Positions 26,196 to 35,077 of a DNA stretch of 64,000 nucleotides are shown here, piece after piece. The stretch covers positions 186,001 to 250,000 of the forward strand of contig NZ_CAJHCR010000003.1 of the NCBI RefSeq assembly GCF_904848585.1. The letters run 5' to 3'. Position numbers and translations under genes: made by a program. Positions within the stretch are counted from its first letter, which is position 1. Each line of letters opens with the position of its first letter. The notes under the pieces were generated by a model, which was given only the letters and a program-made list of their open reading frames with translations, had not been told where the DNA came from and made no database searches. This DNA comes from Paraburkholderia kirstenboschensis. Lineage in GTDB: Bacteria; Pseudomonadota; Gammaproteobacteria; Burkholderiales; Burkholderiaceae.

Positions 26196-27281
26196 GTGAG
26201 AATCGCTCAAGTCGCCCCTCTTTACGAATGCGTCCCACCCTTTGCGTACGGCGCCACCGAGCGCGTAGTTTCCTACCTCACTGAAGAACTCGTTCGGCGA
26301 GGCCACGATGTCACGCTGTTCGCCACTGCCGACTCGAGCACGGCTGCACGCCTGGTTCCGATCTGCGAGCGCGGACTATGGCGCGATACGGCCGTGTGGG
26401 ACACGCTTACGCACCACGTGAGGCAACTGGCGCGTGTCGCGGATCTCGCGAATGAGTTCGACGTCGTGCATTTTCATGGCGATCCGCTGCACTTTCCGCT
26501 CGCACGGTCGTTACCGTGCAAGTCGCTTACCACGCTGCACGGGCAATTGCTGCCTGTCGATCACGGGCCGCTCTTTCGCGAATTCGCGTCTGCGCCGCTC
26601 GTGTCGATTTCGGACGACCAGCGCAAGCCGGTGCCGTCCGCCAATTGGCAAGCAACCATCTATCACGGTCTGCCGCTCGACGAATTCGAGTTTCAGCCGG
26701 AGCCCGCGCCGTATCTGCTTTTTCTCGGCCGTTTCATGCCCGGCAAGCGGCCCGACCTCGCCGTCGAAATCGCAAGGCGCGCCGGACTGCCGTTGAAAAT
26801 GGCCGGCAAGATCCACCCCGGCGAGCGGGAGTACTTCGCACAGCAGATCGAACCGCTGCTCGCATGTTCGCGCGACTTCACCGACTATCTCGGCGAAGTC
26901 GGCGGTGAACTACGCAGGCAACTCATCGCCAATGCGCGGGCGCTGCTGTTTCCGGTGGAATGGGCGGAGCCGTTCGGCATGGTGATGATCGAGGCAATGG
27001 CATGCGGCACGCCGGTGGTTGCATTTGGACGCGGCGCGGTGCCCGAAGTGCTAACGCATGGCGTGAACGGCTTTATCGTCGATAACGTCGAGCAGGCTGT
27101 CAGCGCGGTCGCGCGCATCGGCGAAATAGATCGCGCGCAATGCCGCCGTTCGTTCGAGCAGCGCTTCACGGCTGAACGCATGGCCGGCGACTATCTGCGC
27201 GTCTATGAACAACTCCTCGCAGGAACGCGCGCGGCGCCGCCCGCATCCGATACCGGTGCGGGTGCGCAACTCTTCGGCTAG
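26196..27281 (+). CDS. Family 4 glycosyltransferase
   Basis: The 361-residue protein has the GT-B fold landmarks of family GT4: N-terminal VRIAQVAPLYECVPP and GATERVVSYLTEELVRRGH, the mid-domain LFLGRFMPGKRPDLAVEIA, and the nucleotide-sugar site EPFGMVMIEAMACGTPVVAF. The first sensible start is GTG 26196; a longer ATG at 26148 adds 16 unlike residues. Acceptor and donor are unknown. No other glycan gene is adjacent, so it may make a small glycoside or a storage sugar. Confidence 0.85.
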   Translation: MRIAQVAPLYECVPPFAYGATERVVSYLTEELVRRGHDVTLFATADSSTAARLVPICERGLWRDTAVWDTLTHHVRQLARVADLANEFDVVHFHGDPLHFPLARSLPCKSLTTLHGQLLPVDHGPLFREFASAPLVSISDDQRKPVPSANWQATIYHGLPLDEFEFQPEPAPYLLFLGRFMPGKRPDLAVEIARRAGLPLKMAGKIHPGEREYFAQQIEPLLACSRDFTDYLGEVGGELRRQLIANARALLFPVEWAEPFGMVMIEAMACGTPVVAFGRGAVPEVLTHGVNGFIVDNVEQAVSAVARIGEIDRAQCRRSFEQRFTAERMAGDYLRVYEQLLAGTRAAPPASDTGAGAQLFG

Positions 27282-27338
27282 GAAGCTGCCGGGCCGAATC
27301 AGGGAGCCACGACCCTGGGCGGGCCGTGGCAAGCACCG

Positions 27339-27746
27339 TTAGCCGACGTTCACTTCAATACGGCGTGGCCGCGCTTCTTCGCGGCGCGGAATGACGAGCT
27401 TCAGCACACCGTCCTGAAGATTTGCCTCGATCTTCGACGTATCGAATTCCGCACCCAGCGTGAACGAACGCGAGAAATGCGGCGCGCGGATTTCCGCATG
27501 TTGCAGGCGCAAGCCGGCGCGCGTCGGCACGCTCGCTTCAGCCTCGATGTGAAGATTGCCGTCGTGCACGCGCACCTCCAGCTTCTCTTTCGACACACCC
27601 GGCAGATCCGCCCACAGCGTGACACCGTGCGCGTTTTCGATCACGTCGACGGGCGGCGTCAGCGTCGCGCGCTGCTCAGCCGGCTCGCGCTCGCCGCGCG
27701 CCGCGGGTTGTTGCTCCTTCTGAACAACTTCGGTCGTATCGCTCAT
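27339..27746 (-). CDS. Small heat-shock protein, Hsp20/alpha-crystallin family
   Basis: The 135-residue chaperone has the alpha-crystallin domain at about residues 37-130: PPVDVIENAHGVTLWADLPG, then FSRSFTLGAEFDTSKIEA and the end GVLKLVIPRREEARPRRIEV, which includes the family G-x-L-x-L/I-x-I/V-P motif. ATG 27746 follows GGAGCGAATC; a longer in-frame start overlaps the upstream stop. It lies 23 bp after the second Hsp20 gene in the same operon. Together they should bind unfolding proteins under heat stress. Confidence 0.93.
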   Translation of the reverse strand: MSDTTEVVQKEQQPAARGEREPAEQRATLTPPVDVIENAHGVTLWADLPGVSKEKLEVRVHDGNLHIEAEASVPTRAGLRLQHAEIRAPHFSRSFTLGAEFDTSKIEANLQDGVLKLVIPRREEARPRRIEVNVG

Positions 27747-27769
27747 GATTCGCTCCATCATCGGTGAGA

Positions 27770-28210
27770 TCATTGAATGGTGATTGCACGCGGCCTGGAC
27801 GATTCGCGCTTGCCGACGCTAATCGACAGGCAGCCGTTCGTGTAGCGCGCCTCGACCTTGTCGGGGTCGGCCTGCTGCGGCAACTCGATCACACGGCGGA
27901 AAGAGCCTGTAAAACGCTCCTGCGCGTATTGGCGCGTGGACTCGTCCGCCTCCGGCGCGACGCGCTTGCGCTCGCCGGCAATCGTCAGCAAGCCCTTGTC
28001 GATCGACACATCGAGTTGCGACACGTCGATACCGGGCGCGAACGCGACGATCTCGATCGAGTCGTCGGTGGTGCCGATATTGATTTGCGGAAAGGCCGAC
28101 AGACGGCCGGAGCGGATGCTCGAAGGAAAACCGCCGAACACCGCCGACATCTGCTGCTGCAGACGGTCGAGCTGGCTGAACAGGTCGGTCGCGAAGTAAA
28201 GGTCACTCAT
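27770..28210 (-). CDS. Small heat-shock protein, Hsp20 (IbpA-like)
   Basis: The 146-residue protein resembles IbpA-type Hsp20: it starts MSDLYFATDLFSQLDRLQQQ, contains FPQINIGTTDDSIEIVAFAP and DVSIDKGLLTIAGERKR, and the domain ends with ARYTNGCLSISVGKRE. ATG 28210 has a GAGGAAACGATC ribosome site. It is the first gene of the two-gene Hsp20 operon; the two products may form mixed oligomers. A sigma-32-like promoter lies 150 bp upstream. Confidence 0.93.
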   Translation of the reverse strand: MSDLYFATDLFSQLDRLQQQMSAVFGGFPSSIRSGRLSAFPQINIGTTDDSIEIVAFAPGIDVSQLDVSIDKGLLTIAGERKRVAPEADESTRQYAQERFTGSFRRVIELPQQADPDKVEARYTNGCLSISVGKRESSRPRAITIQ

Positions 28211-28352
28211 GATCGTTTCCTCCTCGGTAGTACCGGGGCAAGGAGACGGACGGGCCTACGCGCTCCAGTCCGCCTGCCCGCACCCGCTGACAGACAAATC
28301 GAAACACGCAGCGCGCCGCCGGAACGGCGCGTCTGCCTGAGCGGAATCTAAA

Positions 28353-28378
28353 ATAGATCTCGCCACGACGATTTCAAG
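28353..28378 (-). promoter_or_regulatory. Possible heat-shock (sigma-32) promoter of the Hsp20 operon
   Basis: On the reverse strand CTTGAAA (28372-28378) equals the sigma-32 -35 core and is followed, after about 12 bases, by GAGATCTAT, which matches only the ATNTA part of the -10 consensus CCCCATNTA. The position upstream of two Hsp20 genes fits. The -10 match is weak. Confidence 0.4.
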
Positions 28379-28460
28379 ACCCCTTTGCGCAAATTTTTGA
28401 CCTTGAAAAACACAACTGAAACCACATAGTCGTGCGAGATCAAGTGTCGGAGAAAAAGGC

Positions 28461-28940
28461 ATGGAATTCGATTCGGACTGGCTGACTCTTGGGCGGCATC
28501 GAGTCTGTCTGCGCTCGCCAGGAGGCTTTCCCACGGAAGGCATGAGGACCGCCGTGGACGTCATACGCATTGCGATAGAGAACAATATGAGCGCCCGCGC
28601 GCGGCTCGTGGATGTCGCGGTGCGAGAGGAAAAATCGTACGACGTATCGGTCGGAACAACGTTCGCCGAGGACCGGCTTTGCGCCCCGCAACTAGAAGCG
28701 GCGATTGCCACGGTTCTCGGTTTGATGCCCTCGCAAGTGCGGATCTTCGTGACAGTAGTCACGCAGGAGGAGGTGGACTTGCACTTCGGCGTGTACGAGA
28801 GAATGCTGGCCGAGAAGATCAGTGGATTGGCGCCTATCAGGCGCACTGAGCAGAACAGCGCGCGGCTTTGCGCACAGTCATCAGCGCAAGGTGCTCCGGA
28901 GTTGCCCGACACGCCTAACGCTTTACGCAACAAAGGCTAA
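28461..28940 (+). CDS. Conserved hypothetical protein
   Basis: The 159-residue protein starts MEFDSDWLTLGRHRVCLRSP after a GTCGGAGAAAAAGGC ribosome site. It appears soluble, with mixed alpha/beta composition in residues 1-120 and a disordered C-terminal tail. No family was recognised. A reverse-strand frame of similar length covers the same bases, but its Ser/Thr-rich composition marks it as a shadow. The gene diverges from the Hsp20 operon. Confidence 0.6.
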   Translation: MEFDSDWLTLGRHRVCLRSPGGFPTEGMRTAVDVIRIAIENNMSARARLVDVAVREEKSYDVSVGTTFAEDRLCAPQLEAAIATVLGLMPSQVRIFVTVVTQEEVDLHFGVYERMLAEKISGLAPIRRTEQNSARLCAQSSAQGAPELPDTPNALRNKG

Positions 28941-29074
28941 GCACGTTGGCCGCAAAAAGTACTGCCTTAAGATTTCCTTCAGGTTTGGGCGATAAATTCA
29001 ATGAAAGCTTTTTACCACGCGACACCGGCGAGCGACGCTCGCCGAACATCGAATAAAAATACTAGAGAACCCTC

Positions 29075-29353
29075 ATGCCGAAGGCAAATTCAGGCGCCGC
29101 CGCCGCGACTGCACGCCTTACTTACGCGGTTGAACTCGCGCGCGGCTCTTCGCACATCAGCAGTACATTGACTCCAGAGACCGAAAGGCGAGCAATCGTC
29201 GAAACGGTCGCCGAGTTTTGCGAACTGTACGGCGAAACGAACTTGCCCCTGTTCCAGAAGCTCCTCGCAGAAGAAGTGCAACAGCGCGGCAAGAACGAAG
29301 CCGCTCTTGCGGTCGCTCAATTCAAGTTCGCGTGCAATTGTTCTCTGCGCTGA
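29075..29353 (+). CDS. Small hypothetical protein
   Basis: The 92-residue product contains a helical centre: TPETERRAIVETVAEFCELY, then LPLFQKLLAEEVQQRGKNEA. AGAGAACC precedes the ATG at 29075. It has no signal peptide or membrane helix. The family is unknown. It converges on the hybrid kinase gene, ending 20 bp before that gene's stop. Confidence 0.5.
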   Translation: MPKANSGAAAATARLTYAVELARGSSHISSTLTPETERRAIVETVAEFCELYGETNLPLFQKLLAEEVQQRGKNEAALAVAQFKFACNCSLR

Positions 29354-29373
29354 CGCGTGGCACCCACTCCGAG

Positions 29374-31722
29374 CTACTTGTCGAAACCGCGCAGCATCGC
29401 GCTGAGTTCGTCCATGCTATAGGGCTTGCGCAGCGCTCCCCAGCGAAACGGCAGCTTGTTCACCGACGGCATCTCGTGACCCGAAGCAAAAATCACACGT
29501 AACGTGGGCCGTACTTGAGTAGCCCGTTGCGCGAGTTCGAGACCGGACATGACCGGCATGGACAGATCCGTGATCAGCACGTCGAACGGTTGTTCTTCCA
29601 GGAGCTGCAATGCTTCTTGCGGCGAGGCGGTGACAGCGGGGTCGTGGCCCAGCAGCTTCAGCAACTCGCCGATGGCCTCGGACGTATCCAGATCGTCGTC
29701 GACCAGCAGCAGGCGCAGACCCGAGTCAGCCGCGCCCCCCTGGATTTCGACTGCGTCGCCGCTACGGGCGAGCGGAGGAACGCCGAGTATCTGCCGGATC
29801 TTGTACGCCAATTGTTCGCGGCTGTACGGTTTGCTCAGCAGTTCAACGCCGGGATCGAGCCGCCCGCCATGCACGATCGCGTTCTGCGTATAGCCGGAGG
29901 TGAAGAGCACCTTCATACGCGGCAACAACTGCACCGCCATAGCGACCATGGCGGGGCTGCGCAGCGGGCCGGGCATCACCACGTCGGTAAAGAGAAGGTC
30001 GATATGCACGCCGCTGCGCACCACCGCGAGCGCCTGCTCGGCGTCGTTCGCCTTCAGCACGCTATAGCCGAGCCCCGAAAGCGTGTCGACCACCGTCGAC
30101 TGCACCTCCTGGTCGTCCTCGACGACAAGGATGGTTTCCGTCCCGCCAAGCAGCGTCAGCGTGACCGGGGGCGAGGTCGGCGGCGCGACCGCGTCTTCCA
30201 TCGAGCGAGGCAGATAGATCTTCACCGTCGTGCCGTGTCCGACTTCGCTGTAAATCCTGATGTGGCCGCCGCTCTGCTTGACGAAGCCATAGGCCATGCT
30301 CAGGCCGAGGCCGGTGCCCTCGCCTTCGGGCTTGGTCGTGAAAAACGGATCGAACGCGCGCTGCACGATTTCGGCCGGCATGCCCGTACCGGTGTCGGTT
30401 ACGGCGAGCATCACGTACTGGCCGGCGGGCACGTCTGGAAAGCCCGCAACGTACTGATCGTCGAGCATGGCGTTCGACACTTCCATCGTGAGCTTGCCGC
30501 CCTCCTTCATCGCGTCGCGTGCATTGATCGCGAGATTGAGGATCACGTTCTCCATCTGATGCACGTCGACGAGGGAATTCCACAGTCCACCCGACACGAC
30601 GGTCTCGATCTCGACCGTTTCGCCGAGCGCGCGGCGCAGCAGGTCGTCCATGCCCCGAACTGCGGCGGCAAGATTGATCACGATAGGCCGCAACGGCTGC
30701 TGGCGGCCGAACGCGAGCAATTGCGACGCGAGCTTCGCGCCGCGCTCTACTGCGTCGATCGCCTTGTCGAGGCGCTCGCGCGTCCAGCCGTCGCGTTTAT
30801 GGCGGCTTTCGAGCAATTCGAGGTTGCCGCGCAAAATCTGCATGACGTTGTTGAAATCGTGCGCGACACCGCCCGTCAGCTTGCCGATGGCTTCCATCTT
30901 CTGCGACTGCACGAGCGCGATGCGTGTCTCTTCCAGCAGACGATTCGCTTCCATGCGCTCGGTGATGTCGCGGGTGATCTTCGCAAAGCCGACCAGCGCG
31001 CCGCCGTCGCGGATCGCGTCGATCACGACGTGCGCCCAGAAGCGCGAGCCGTCCTTGCGCACGCGCCAGCCTTCCGCCTCGAAACGGCCGTCGCGTGCGG
31101 CGGCCGCGAGGCCGCGCTGCGGCAGTCCGCTGCCGGCGTCTTCGGGCGTATAGAAGCGCGAAAAATGCGAGCCGATGATTTCACTGGCCGTATAGCCCTT
31201 GATGCGGCGCGCACCCGAATTCCAGTTGGTCACCATGCCTTCCGGCGACAGCATGAAGATCGCGTAATCGGTCACGCCGTCGACGAGCAGCCGAAAACGG
31301 CGCTCGCTTTCGAGCACTGCGTCGTGCACCGTCTTTTTATCGGTCATGTCGCGCACGATCTCGCCGTAGCCGAGAAGCACGCCGTCTGGCGAGCGCAGCG
31401 CCGTGAGCACGACGCTCGCCCAGAATGCCTTACCGTCCTTGCGCAGGCGCCAGCCTTCACCCTCGAAGCGCCCTTCGCGACGCGCCGTGTCGAGCGCCGC
31501 TTGCGGCGAACCCTTCGCGCGCTCTTCGGCGGTGTAGAAGATATCCAGCGGCTTGCCAACGACCTCGTCTTCGCGAAAGCCGTGAATGGCTTCACCGCCC
31601 ACATTCCACGAGCGGATGTGGCCGTCTTCGGATAGACCGATCACCGCGTAGTCGCGCAGAGATTGAACCCAGATGTTGGCCCAGTTCTGAACGATGTCAT
31701 CGGGCTCGTATGCATGCGCCAT
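29374..31722 (-). CDS. Soluble hybrid histidine kinase (PAS-PAS-HisKA-HATPase-REC-REC)
   Basis: The 782-residue protein has two PAS/PAC modules (about residues 15-135 and 140-260) with the repeated GRFEGEGWRLRKDGKAFWA and GRFEAEGWRVRKDGSRFWA segments. The kinase core has His288 in GGVAHDFNNVMQ, N box ILNLAINARDAMKEGG and G boxes DTGTGMP and GTGLGLSMAYG. Two receiver domains follow, with Asp580 in LFTDVVMPG and Asp719 in ITDLSMPVMSG. There is no membrane helix and no output domain, so it must signal to a partner encoded elsewhere. A 706-codon frame on the other strand is a shadow. Confidence 0.92.
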   Translation of the reverse strand: MAHAYEPDDIVQNWANIWVQSLRDYAVIGLSEDGHIRSWNVGGEAIHGFREDEVVGKPLDIFYTAEERAKGSPQAALDTARREGRFEGEGWRLRKDGKAFWASVVLTALRSPDGVLLGYGEIVRDMTDKKTVHDAVLESERRFRLLVDGVTDYAIFMLSPEGMVTNWNSGARRIKGYTASEIIGSHFSRFYTPEDAGSGLPQRGLAAAARDGRFEAEGWRVRKDGSRFWAHVVIDAIRDGGALVGFAKITRDITERMEANRLLEETRIALVQSQKMEAIGKLTGGVAHDFNNVMQILRGNLELLESRHKRDGWTRERLDKAIDAVERGAKLASQLLAFGRQQPLRPIVINLAAAVRGMDDLLRRALGETVEIETVVSGGLWNSLVDVHQMENVILNLAINARDAMKEGGKLTMEVSNAMLDDQYVAGFPDVPAGQYVMLAVTDTGTGMPAEIVQRAFDPFFTTKPEGEGTGLGLSMAYGFVKQSGGHIRIYSEVGHGTTVKIYLPRSMEDAVAPPTSPPVTLTLLGGTETILVVEDDQEVQSTVVDTLSGLGYSVLKANDAEQALAVVRSGVHIDLLFTDVVMPGPLRSPAMVAMAVQLLPRMKVLFTSGYTQNAIVHGGRLDPGVELLSKPYSREQLAYKIRQILGVPPLARSGDAVEIQGGAADSGLRLLLVDDDLDTSEAIGELLKLLGHDPAVTASPQEALQLLEEQPFDVLITDLSMPVMSGLELAQRATQVRPTLRVIFASGHEMPSVNKLPFRWGALRKPYSMDELSAMLRGFDK

Positions 31723-32045
31723 TAACCTGCTCCATCGAGAATAGGCCGACGACCTAATCTGCTTTTAGCGCGCCACTGACGGCGCACCGTGTGTTGTCTT
31801 CTACTTTTCTCTCTTGTTTCGCACGTAAAGCCTCAGGCAAGCCGGTCCTTTTGCGGCTTTATGCGCATTCGACATTTTATTAGCGAACGCCTGCGATATG
31901 AAGAGTGTTTCCGTAAGACTGCCACGGCTGGTGTAAGCGGGTGTAAGCGGCTCCAAGCCGCTCATAGTACTGCCAATCCCGACCCGGCGCGGTACAGAGA
32001 TTGCTATACCCACTCACAAACGCCCCACGAGCCACCGCGCCAAGC
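31723..32045. other. 323-bp intergenic region before the cytochrome oxidase operon
   Basis: No gene is supported. The region separates the reverse-strand kinase from the forward coxB operon, so it should hold both promoters. A perfect tandem 10-bp repeat (31931-31950) is followed by a short stem AGCGGCT/AGCCGCT. No FNR or other known operator was recognised. Confidence 0.6.
31931..31950. repeat. Perfect tandem 10-bp repeat upstream of coxB
   Basis: GTGTAAGCGG occurs twice back to back, about 96 bp before the coxB start. The 10-bp period is about one helical turn, so a regulator could contact both copies from one face. Chance cannot be excluded with two copies. Confidence 0.45.
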
Positions 32046-33131
32046 ATGAAAACAGGCCAAGCACCCCGAAAAGATCTGCAGGGCGCTGCAGCCAGGCCGC
32101 CGCGCCGACTGATTCCGCTTCGGGCATCAGCCGCACTATGCGGCGGCCTCGCGTTCGAAGCACAGGCCGTCCCCGCTCATGATGCGCTCAGTCCAGCGGG
32201 CGTGCAGGCCTCGCACATTTTCTCTCTCTGGACCGTCACGCTGACCGTCTGCTCGCTCGTGTTCGCGGCTGTGCTGATCGCGCTGCTGCTCGCCATGGCG
32301 CGCGCGCCGCGTGCCAGCCGCGACGCGAGCCCGGACCTCGGCTCGCTCGAGCGTCCGGAGAGACGCGTGCGCCGCGTGGTGAGCGCGGCGTCGATTGCGT
32401 CGGTGGTATTGCTCTTCGGGCTGCTGCTCGCCGACATCATGACCGATCGCGCGCTGTCGCGACTGCCCGTCGCCGACGCGGTTCATCTGGAGATGACCGG
32501 GCATCAATGGTGGTGGGAAGCGCGCTACGCGGACGACACACCCGGCAGCGGATTCGCGGTTGCGAACGAACTGCACGTGCCGGTGGGGCGGCCCGTCGTC
32601 ATTTCGCTCAAAGCCGACGACGTAATCCATACGTTCTGGGTGCCGAATCTGCACGGCAAGAAGGACATGATTCCCGGCCGGGAGTCGACGATCGAATTCC
32701 GCGCCGACCGCGCCGGCACGTATCGCGGACAGTGCGCCGAATTCTGCGGCCTCGAACACGCGCTGATGGCATTCACGGTGGTCGCCGAGCCGCCCGCCCA
32801 GTACGACGCATGGGTCGCGCGTCAACGGACGCCCGCGCCGCAGCCGCTCAACGCGCTACAGGCGCAAGGCGAGCGCCTCTTCACGACCGGGAACTGCGCC
32901 GGCTGCCATACCGTGCGGGGCACCTCCGCAAACGGGGTGCTCGGACCCGACCTCACCCACGTGATGAGCCGCCCGATGCTCGCCGCCGAAACGTTCGAAA
33001 ACACGCCCGCCAACCTCGAGTCCTGGATCAAGGCGCCCGGCAGCATGAAGCCCGGCACCACGATGCCGGCGAGCCAGTTGTCGGCGCAGGACCTGAGTGC
33101 CCTTGTCGCATGGATCAGAACCCTTCAATGA
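32046..33131 (+). CDS. coxB: Cytochrome c oxidase subunit II with fused cytochrome c domain (caa3 type)
   Basis: The 361-residue protein has a leader, two transmembrane helices (around residues 60-82 and 112-132), the quinol/cytochrome-type segment MTGHQWWWEARY, and the CuA site: DVIHTFWVP and GQCAEFCGLEHALM with Cys230 and Cys234. A cytochrome c domain follows with heme motif Cys284-x-x-Cys287-His288 (CAGCH) and a late Met ligand region PGTTMPASQL. This is the caa3 layout, taking electrons from a cytochrome c directly. The ATG at 32046 is chosen over one 45 bases upstream. The stop overlaps coxA by ATGA. Confidence 0.92.
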   Translation: MKTGQAPRKDLQGAAARPPRRLIPLRASAALCGGLAFEAQAVPAHDALSPAGVQASHIFSLWTVTLTVCSLVFAAVLIALLLAMARAPRASRDASPDLGSLERPERRVRRVVSAASIASVVLLFGLLLADIMTDRALSRLPVADAVHLEMTGHQWWWEARYADDTPGSGFAVANELHVPVGRPVVISLKADDVIHTFWVPNLHGKKDMIPGRESTIEFRADRAGTYRGQCAEFCGLEHALMAFTVVAEPPAQYDAWVARQRTPAPQPLNALQAQGERLFTTGNCAGCHTVRGTSANGVLGPDLTHVMSRPMLAAETFENTPANLESWIKAPGSMKPGTTMPASQLSAQDLSALVAWIRTLQ

Positions 33132-35077
33132 GCGAACGTCAATCCACATCGGGGCGGCCGGCCGAGCATCTGGTGGACGGTCCCGCCGCCGGGCAGCAGG
33201 TCGCCGAAGCGCTTGCGCGCACCTGGAGCGATAGCCCGGGCTGGCTGGGCCGGCTCTCCGCTGTCAATCACAAGACCGTGGCGCGGCGCTTCGTGATCAC
33301 CACGTTCGTTTTCTTTCTGCTGGGCGGCCTGCTCGCGCTCGCCATGAGACTGCAGCTCGCGCGCCCCGGCAATCGTCTCGTCGGCCCGGAGCTGTACAAC
33401 CAGCTCTTCACGATTCACGGCACGACGATGATGTTCCTGTTCGCCGTGCCGATCATGCAGGCAATCGCGACATGGCTCGTGCCGCTGATGATCGGCGCGC
33501 GCAGCGTCGCCTTCCCGCGGATGAACGCCTACGCCTACTGGGTCTTTCTGTTCGGCGGCGCGACGCTTTACGTGGCGTTCGTGCTCGGCGCCGGACCGGA
33601 TGCAGGCTGGTTCAGTTATGTGCCGCTCGCCGGGCCTGATTATTCGACGGGCAAAGGCGTCGACATCTGGGCGCAGATGATCACCTTCACGGAGCTTGCC
33701 TCGCTGCTCGAAGCGGTCGTGCTCATTACGACGATCTTCAAGATGCGTGCGCCCGGCATGTCGCTCAACCGCATGCCGCTATTCGTGTGGGCTACGCTGA
33801 TCACGCAATTCATGGTGCTGTTCGCGATGCCGGCGGTGATGCTCGGCAGCACCGCGCTGATTCTCGATCGTCTGGTCGGTACGCATTTTTACAACCCGGC
33901 GCGCGGCGGCGACGTGTTGTTGTGGCAGCACCTTTTCTGGTTCTTCGGGCATCCCGAGGTGTACCTGATCTTCATTCCGCCGCTCGGCTTTCTTTCGTCG
34001 ATCATTCCAACCTTCGCGCGCCGCCCGATTTTCGGCTACCCGGTCATGGTGCTCGCGCTGATCATGACGGCCTTTCTCGCGTTCGGTCTATGGGTGCATC
34101 ACATGTTCGCGACGAGCATTCCGGCGCTCGGCAAGAACTTCTTTACAGCCGCCAGTCTGATGATCGCCATCCCGTCCGGCGTGCAGATCTTCTGCTGGAT
34201 CGCTACGCTGTGGACCGGCCGCCTCAACCTGAAGACGCCGCTATGGTTTGCGCTCGGCTTCTTCTTCATTCTGGTGCTGGGCGGCATGACCGGCGTGATG
34301 CTCGGTTCGGTGGCGCTCGACTTGCAGGTACATGACACCTACTTCGTGGTCGCGCATCTGCATTACGTATTGCTCGGCGGTGCGGTATTTCCGCTGTTCG
34401 GCGCGTTCTACTACTGGTATCCGAAAGCGACTGGCCGGCTGATGAACGAGACGCTGGGACGTCTGCAATTCTGGCTGTTCTTTATCGGCTTTAACGTGGC
34501 GTTCTTTCCGATGCACGTGCTCGGTCTGCACGGCATGCCGCGCCGCGTGTGGACCTATCCGCACGGCATGGGCTGGGACGGCATGAACCTGGCCGCCACG
34601 ATAGGCGCGGTGACGATAGGCGTCAGCGTGCTGGTGTTCATCGTCAATGCGGTGCGCAGCTACCGGCATGGCGAAGTGGCGGGCGCCGATCCGTGGGGCG
34701 CGGGCACGCTCGAATGGAGCACCGCGAGTCCGCCGCCGCCGCACAACTTCGACGCGCTGCCCGTGGTTCACGGACGCGACCCATTGTGGGAGCCCTCCGC
34801 GCAACCGGCATATGTGAGCGGCCTTGCTGCCGAATCGCGTGAAGTGTTGTCTACCACCGCGCTCGACGCGCTGCCCGATCTGCGTCTGCTGTTTCCATCG
34901 CCCTCGATCTGGCCGTTTATCAGCGCAGTGGCGACCACCGTGTTGTTCATCGGCTCGATCTTTTCGCCGTGGGCTGTCGTGTGGGGTTCGGTCCCGGTCA
35001 CGATCGCGTTGATCGGCTGGTTCTGGCCCAATCGCGGCCAGAACCAGCGTGCGGTCCAACTGGAGCAACGGCCATGA
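33128..35077 (+). CDS. coxA: Cytochrome c oxidase subunit I
   Basis: The 649-residue heme-copper oxidase subunit has about twelve core helices. It shows the heme a ligand region NQLFTIHGTTMMF, the Tyr-His cross-link helix HLFWFFGHPEVYLIFIP (A1-type with Glu), the CuB histidines in WVHHMFATS, and the double-His helix VVAHLHYVLLGGAVF. The C terminus carries an extra pair of helices after a Pro-rich loop (SPPPPHNF), as in fused or caa3-type CoxA. The ATG at 33128 overlaps the coxB stop, and the 3' end overlaps coxC. It reduces oxygen to water and pumps protons. Confidence 0.95.
   Translation: MSERQSTSGRPAEHLVDGPAAGQQVAEALARTWSDSPGWLGRLSAVNHKTVARRFVITTFVFFLLGGLLALAMRLQLARPGNRLVGPELYNQLFTIHGTTMMFLFAVPIMQAIATWLVPLMIGARSVAFPRMNAYAYWVFLFGGATLYVAFVLGAGPDAGWFSYVPLAGPDYSTGKGVDIWAQMITFTELASLLEAVVLITTIFKMRAPGMSLNRMPLFVWATLITQFMVLFAMPAVMLGSTALILDRLVGTHFYNPARGGDVLLWQHLFWFFGHPEVYLIFIPPLGFLSSIIPTFARRPIFGYPVMVLALIMTAFLAFGLWVHHMFATSIPALGKNFFTAASLMIAIPSGVQIFCWIATLWTGRLNLKTPLWFALGFFFILVLGGMTGVMLGSVALDLQVHDTYFVVAHLHYVLLGGAVFPLFGAFYYWYPKATGRLMNETLGRLQFWLFFIGFNVAFFPMHVLGLHGMPRRVWTYPHGMGWDGMNLAATIGAVTIGVSVLVFIVNAVRSYRHGEVAGADPWGAGTLEWSTASPPPPHNFDALPVVHGRDPLWEPSAQPAYVSGLAAESREVLSTTALDALPDLRLLFPSPSIWPFISAVATTVLFIGSIFSPWAVVWGSVPVTIALIGWFWPNRGQNQRAVQLEQRP

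Noticed and set aside
28256..28933. A 225-codon reverse-strand frame
   Set aside because: It overlaps the hypothetical gene at 28461-28940. The forward frame has the ribosome site and better composition; the reverse one is Ser/Thr-rich.
29515..31635. A 706-codon open frame on the forward strand
   Set aside because: It lies opposite the hybrid kinase gene, is rich in His, Arg and Ala, has no domain and no ribosome site. It is a shadow caused by high GC codon bias.
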